From: Bifidobacterium asteroides DSM 20089
GTDB taxonomy: Bacteria > Actinomycetota > Actinomycetes > Actinomycetales > Bifidobacteriaceae
Length of the DNA stretch: 64,000 bases
NCBI RefSeq assembly: GCF_002715865.1
Contig: NZ_CP017696.1
Coordinates: 248,001 to 312,000 of the forward strand
Direction of reading: 5' to 3'
Shown piece by piece: positions 60,345 through 64,000 of this stretch (the stretch's first letter is position 1; the number at the start of each line of letters is the position of its first letter). The notes under the pieces were generated by a model. It was not told the origin of the DNA and did no database searches. It saw nothing but the letters and a program-made list of their open reading frames with translations. The position numbers and the translations under genes are program-made.

Positions 60345-61628
60345 ATGAAGTCAGAGCAGTATATCCCCCAGCGGTATGTTCCCGGCGACTACGCCAGGGA
60401 GCATATCCGTATCACCCCCACCCGGCTGGCCGACGGGCGCCGGTTCTTCTACTTGGATGACGATCCTGAGTATGTCTCCGGCCGCAAGACCAGGCGTCTG
60501 GATGACCCTCGTCCGCTGACCGACCGGTTCGCCCCCCATCAGGATCAGGAGGGCAGGACGGTGCCCTTCCAGCCGCCGCAGATGCGCCGTGATCCTCTGA
60601 CCGGAGACTGGATCCCCATGGCCACGGCTCGGATGAACCGGCCCATCACCGCCGGTCCGCAGGCCACCGCCAAGGGCAACCCTCTGGCCGCCAGAAAGCC
60701 CGGAGACCCCTACCAGGATGGGGAGATCCCCGATGTGGACTACAACGTGGCGGTCTTCGAGAACCGTTTCCCCTCCATGATGCAGGTGCCCGATACGCAG
60801 GCGGTCGACCAGCCTTCACTGGTGGACGGCAACCCCCTATGGCCGGTGCGCGAGGCCAACGGACGCTGCGAGGTGGTCTGCTTCGACCCTGATGAGCACG
60901 CATTGCCTGCCGATCTGCCGGTCTCCCGTCTGCGGACGGTGGTTGAGGCCTGGGCCTTCCGCACTGCTGAGATTTCGACCATGGAGGGCATCGAACAGAT
61001 CTTCCCCTTCGAGAACCATGGCCAGGAGATCGGCGTCTCCCTGGCCCACCCCCACGGTCAGATCTACTGCTACCCCTTCATCGCCCCCCGGCTGGAGCAG
61101 GAGCTGAAGCAGTGCGCCGCCTACCGCGAACGCACCGGCGGCAACCTCCTGGCGGACATCCTCAAGGCCGAGCTGGACTCCGGTCGACGCATAGTCTTCC
61201 GCAACGCCACCTGGGTGGCCTATGTGCCCGCCGCCGCCCGCTGGCCCCTGGAGGTCCACATGGCCCCCGTGCGCGACGGGATCCTGAGCCTGGACCAGCT
61301 CAACGACCAGGAGCGCTGGGATCTGGCCGTCATGTATTCCACCCTGCTCAAGCGGGGCAACGCCTTCTTCGACAAGGGCGACGGCAAGGGAATGGATCTG
61401 CCCTACATCGCCGCCTGGCATCAGGCCCCGCTGCACGATTCGCGGCGGGAGGACTACCGGCTCAACCTGCAGTTCTTCTCCTTCCGTCGTGCCGTGGACA
61501 AAATCAAGTATCTTGCAGGGTCCGAGTCAGGCATGGCTGCATGGGTGTCTGACACCACCCCTGAGCGCATCGCTGACCGATTCCGCCAGCTGGGACCCCT
61601 GGACCTGGAGAATGGAGAGAATCAATGA
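60345..61628 (+). CDS. galT: Galactose-1-phosphate uridylyltransferase
   Basis: 427 aa. Swaps UMP between UDP-glucose and galactose-1-phosphate. Early block MRRDPLTGDWIPMATARMNR, zinc/active-site region, and the nucleophile motif AHPHGQIYCYP (HPH). This is the longer GalT type found in actinobacteria. AAGGAG is six bases before ATG 60345. Its stop overlaps the galK start by four bases. Confidence 0.95.
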   Translation: MKSEQYIPQRYVPGDYAREHIRITPTRLADGRRFFYLDDDPEYVSGRKTRRLDDPRPLTDRFAPHQDQEGRTVPFQPPQMRRDPLTGDWIPMATARMNRPITAGPQATAKGNPLAARKPGDPYQDGEIPDVDYNVAVFENRFPSMMQVPDTQAVDQPSLVDGNPLWPVREANGRCEVVCFDPDEHALPADLPVSRLRTVVEAWAFRTAEISTMEGIEQIFPFENHGQEIGVSLAHPHGQIYCYPFIAPRLEQELKQCAAYRERTGGNLLADILKAELDSGRRIVFRNATWVAYVPAAARWPLEVHMAPVRDGILSLDQLNDQERWDLAVMYSTLLKRGNAFFDKGDGKGMDLPYIAAWHQAPLHDSRREDYRLNLQFFSFRRAVDKIKYLAGSESGMAAWVSDTTPERIADRFRQLGPLDLENGENQ

Positions 61629-62887
61629 CGAGGACAGTGGAATTCATACAGCCCTGGACCCAGGGTGCTGACGGCCAAGGGGCCACCAAGGCCCGAGAGC
61701 TCTTCCGGAAGGTCTATGGCGGGGACCCCCAGGGCGTCTGGAGTGCCCCCGGCCGGGTCAATCTGATTGGCGAGCATACGGATTACAACGCCGGGCTCTG
61801 CCTGCCCATCGCCCTGCCCACTCGCACTTATGTGGCCGCCAGTCCCAGGACGGACAGTCGGGTGCGTCTGGTCTCCACCATGGATCCGGAGAACCCGGTC
61901 CAGGCTGACCTGGATGGGCTTCAGGCCCGTGGGGTGAGCGGCTGGGCGGCCTATCCGGTCGGCGTGGCTTGGGCTCTGCGGCGGGATGGCTTCCCCCAGG
62001 TTCGAGGGTTCGACCTGGCCCTGGCATCCTGTGTGCCCGTGGGGTCCGGGTTGAGCTCCTCGGCCGCCATGACCTGTGCAATGGCCCTGGCCCTGGATGA
62101 CCTGTTCGGTCTGGGTCTGGGCGGCGACGAGGGTGGCCGGGTCAGGCTGATTCAGGCCGCCATCACGGCTGAGAACGATATGGCCGGCGCATCCACCGGC
62201 GGCATGGATCAGAGCGCCGCCATGCGGTGTCGATCCGGCTGCGCCCTGCGGCTGGACTGCCGCCCGGAGCTGGATGCCATGAGCAACGTGCGCCAGGTTC
62301 CCTTTGACCTGCGGGCTGCGGGCCTGGAGCTGCTGGTCGTCGACACCAGGGCCCAGCACCAGCTCAACGATGGCCAATACGATCAGCGTCGGGCCACCTG
62401 CGAGCAGGCTGTGCATTTGCTGGGGGTGGCCAACCTGCGCCAGGCGGCAGACCAGGTCAATGGCGCCGCTGATCCGCCATCCGCCCTGGCTGCGCTGCTT
62501 GAGCAACTGCCCGATGAGACCATGCGTCGGCGGGTCCGCCATGTCATCAGCGAGATAGGACGGGTGGACCGCTTCATCGAGGCTTTCGGCAGGGGCGATT
62601 ACGTCCTGGCCGGCCGCCTGATCAACGCCTCCCATGACTCCCTGAGGGATGACTACGAGGTCACCTGTCCGGAGCTGGACGAGGCCGTGGATGCAGCACG
62701 TCAGGGTGGGGCCTACGGAGCTCGTATGACCGGCGGCGGGTTCGGCGGATCCATCATCGCCCTGGCTGATGCCGGCAAGGGCTCCGGTCTTGCCCGTGAC
62801 ATCGCCGAACGATTCGCCTCCAAGGGATTCAAGGCCCCCAGGGCCCTGATCGCCCTGCCCTCCTCGGCGGCCACCCGCGAATCCTGA
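61625..62887 (+). CDS. galK: Galactokinase
   Basis: 420 aa. Phosphorylates galactose at C1. GHMP kinase motifs: GRVNLIGEHTDYNAG (galactokinase signature), VPVGSGLSSSAAMTCA (phosphate loop), and RMTGGGFGGSIIALAD. ATG 61625 overlaps galT, giving tight coupling. Followed by a strong terminator. Confidence 0.95.
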   Translation: MTRTVEFIQPWTQGADGQGATKARELFRKVYGGDPQGVWSAPGRVNLIGEHTDYNAGLCLPIALPTRTYVAASPRTDSRVRLVSTMDPENPVQADLDGLQARGVSGWAAYPVGVAWALRRDGFPQVRGFDLALASCVPVGSGLSSSAAMTCAMALALDDLFGLGLGGDEGGRVRLIQAAITAENDMAGASTGGMDQSAAMRCRSGCALRLDCRPELDAMSNVRQVPFDLRAAGLELLVVDTRAQHQLNDGQYDQRRATCEQAVHLLGVANLRQAADQVNGAADPPSALAALLEQLPDETMRRRVRHVISEIGRVDRFIEAFGRGDYVLAGRLINASHDSLRDDYEVTCPELDEAVDAARQGGAYGARMTGGGFGGSIIALADAGKGSGLARDIAERFASKGFKAPRALIALPSSAATRES

Positions 62888-62907
62888 GTCAGTCTGCAGG
62901 CCCCTGC

Positions 62908-62960
62908 GACCCCGCTTCTCCCGGCGCTCCTCTAAGCTGGGGGAGCGGGGTCCCGGTTTT
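62908..62960 (+). terminator. Terminator after galK
   Basis: GACCCCGCT (62908-62916) pairs with AGCGGGGTC (62944-62952), extended inside by CTCCC/GGGGG pairs, then CCGGTTTT. Confidence 0.85.
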
Positions 62961-63002
62961 CGCGGGCTCCGGTCAAGGGCGTGGTGGATGAGGAGGACGG
63001 CC

Positions 63003-63275
63003 ATGGACAAGGCGATCATCACGGTGGTGGGCAAGGATGCCATAGGCATCATCGGCAAGGTCTGCACAGACCTCTCCCAGCAGGGTGTCAATGTGCTGGA
63101 TATTTCGCAGACCATTCTGGACGGCTTCTTCACCATGATGATGATTGTTGACTGCACCGCCTGCCGGGATGATTTCGATGCACTGAGCCAGCGGATGGAA
63201 TCCCTGGGAGAGGATATCGGAGTCTCCATCCGCTGTCAGCGCGAGGAGATCTTCACCAGGATGCACCGGGTCTGA
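63003..63275 (+). CDS. ACT-domain protein (UPF0237 type)
   Basis: 90 aa, one ACT domain over nearly the whole length ([20 protein letters not shown] ... [14 protein letters not shown]). Likely binds an amino acid and regulates a partner. Start ATG 63003, with AGGAGG five bases upstream. The next gene, a UPF0210 protein, begins 10 bases later; the two families are commonly paired, so they probably act together. Confidence 0.9.
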   Translation: MDKAIITVVGKDAIGIIGKVCTDLSQQGVNVLDISQTILDGFFTMMMIVDCTACRDDFDALSQRMESLGEDIGVSIRCQREEIFTRMHRV

Positions 63276-63285
63276 GGAGGCGGCC

Positions 63286-64000
63286 ATGATCACACGCGAC
63301 GAGGTCCTGGAGACCAACGACATGATCGACCGGGAGCGCCTGGACGTGCGCACCATCACCATGGGCATCAGCCTACTGGATTGTGTGAGCGGGGATGTGG
63401 ACATGCTCTGTCGGAACATCCATCGCAAGATCGTCTCCCTGGCCGGCGACCTGGTGTCCACTGGGGACTCCATCGCCCGCGAGTACGGCATTCCCATCGT
63501 CAACAAGCGCATCACCGTCACCCCTATCTCACTGGTGGCCGCCGGAGCCTGCCATTCCGTGGAAGACTATGTAGCCGTGGCCAAGGTCCTGGACCGTTCG
63601 GCCCAGGAGGTCGGTGTCAACCTGATTGGTGGCTATTCGGCCCTGGTCGGCAAGGGCATGACCCCGGCCGAACGGCTGCTGATCAAGTCCCTGCCCAGGG
63701 CCCTGAGCCAGACGGAACGGGTCTGCGCCAGCGTCAACGTGGGCTCCACCAGGACCGGTATCGATATGGATGCCGTAGCTCTGATGGGACGGGTCGTCAA
63801 GGCCACTGCCGAGAGCACTGCCGACTCGGACAGCTCCGGCTGCACCAAGCTGGTGGTCTTCTGCAACGCTCCGGACGACAACCCTTTCATGGCCGGTGGT
63901 TTCCATGGGGTCAGCCAGGGATCGGCCGTCATCAACGTGGGGGTCTCCGGTCCCGGCGTGGTCAAGACCGCCTTGGAATCAGCAAAAGGAGCGGACTTCG
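63286..64000 (+). CDS. UPF0210 (DUF711) family protein, 3' end outside the window
   Basis: At least 238 codons are visible; the frame stays open to the window end. Seen: [14 protein letters not shown] near the N-terminus, [70 protein letters not shown]. Family length is about 450 aa, so roughly half is present. Distantly related to pyruvate-formate-lyase-like folds; function not established. GAGGAGG lies before ATG 63286. Confidence 0.92.
   Translation, partial: MITRDEVLETNDMIDRERLDVRTITMGISLLDCVSGDVDMLCRNIHRKIVSLAGDLVSTGDSIAREYGIPIVNKRITVTPISLVAAGACHSVEDYVAVAKVLDRSAQEVGVNLIGGYSALVGKGMTPAERLLIKSLPRALSQTERVCASVNVGSTRTGIDMDAVALMGRVVKATAESTADSDSSGCTKLVVFCNAPDDNPFMAGGFHGVSQGSAVINVGVSGPGVVKTALESAKGADF

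Noticed and set aside
61622-63229. 535-aa open frame on - across galK and the ACT gene
   Set aside because: Covers two well-supported + genes and their terminator; no family signal on -.

Overview
The window looks like a chromosomal segment of a Bifidobacterium (Actinobacteria). The coding sequence is GC-rich, ribosome binding sites are strong, and several surface proteins carry LPXTG-type sorting signals. There is a Leloir galT-galK pair behind a DeoR repressor, an araB-araD-araA set under a LacI-type regulator, and a sortase-C pilus cluster. The large sortase-anchored surface proteins would fit an animal- or insect-associated bifidobacterium, but the species cannot be fixed from this sequence alone. 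I see no transposase, integrase, phage gene or CRISPR array.

Layout. 1-9935: a tandem array of one partial and three full-length (967-977 aa) paralogous secreted surface proteins, all on +. 9987-10180: tRNA-Leu and tRNA-Thr on -. 10294-16633: manC, pgi, rplS, lepB, rnhB and a LacI-family regulator. 16736-20750: an arabinose locus in which araB is split by an inversion, with its 3' end, araD and araA now on the opposite strand. 20894-25577: an AT-richer pilus cluster (backbone pilin, minor pilin, class C sortase). 25707-29137: aldo/keto reductase, anchored HNH nuclease, MFS exporter. 29469-33355: pstSCAB phosphate importer. 33424-36223: AEC transporter, a tiny hydrophilic protein, NCS2 purine permease. 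36415-40260: a 1281-aa RCC1/InlB-repeat surface protein with a 15-bp poly-G tract right after its signal peptide. 40521-48078: G5/transglycosylase protein, thioredoxin, NUDIX-like protein, alpha/beta hydrolase, nudC, L,D-transpeptidase, gcvH, App1-like phosphatase. 48086-59160: oligopeptidase B, leuB, TM2 protein, lipoate ligase, CRP/FNR regulator, class A PBP, old-yellow-enzyme oxidoreductase, polyprenol-P-mannose-synthase-like GT2. 59399-62887: DeoR regulator, galT, galK. 63003-64000: an ACT-domain protein and the start of a UPF0210 protein.

How the genes work together. Sugar entry is served by arabinose and galactose catabolism, each with a regulator next to it, plus pgi. Cell-surface biology dominates the accessory DNA: tandem surface proteins, pilus, phase-variable RCC1 protein, PBP, L,D-transpeptidase and transglycosylase. 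manC and the GT2 enzyme could form a GDP-mannose to polyprenyl-phosphate-mannose route. gcvH and a lipoate ligase occur about 6 kb apart without other glycine-cleavage genes, so lipoylation here may serve something other than the full cleavage complex.

The most notable observations are as follows. The intergenic gaps of the surface-protein array carry decayed copies of the tRNA pair that follows the array, so the duplicated unit was gene plus tRNAs. araB is cut by a 2.66-kb inversion at a 5-bp inverted match, and re-inversion restores one 537-codon frame. The RCC1 protein has two complete seven-repeat propellers behind a slippage-prone poly-G switch. At least three genes appear to be transcribed as leaderless mRNAs.
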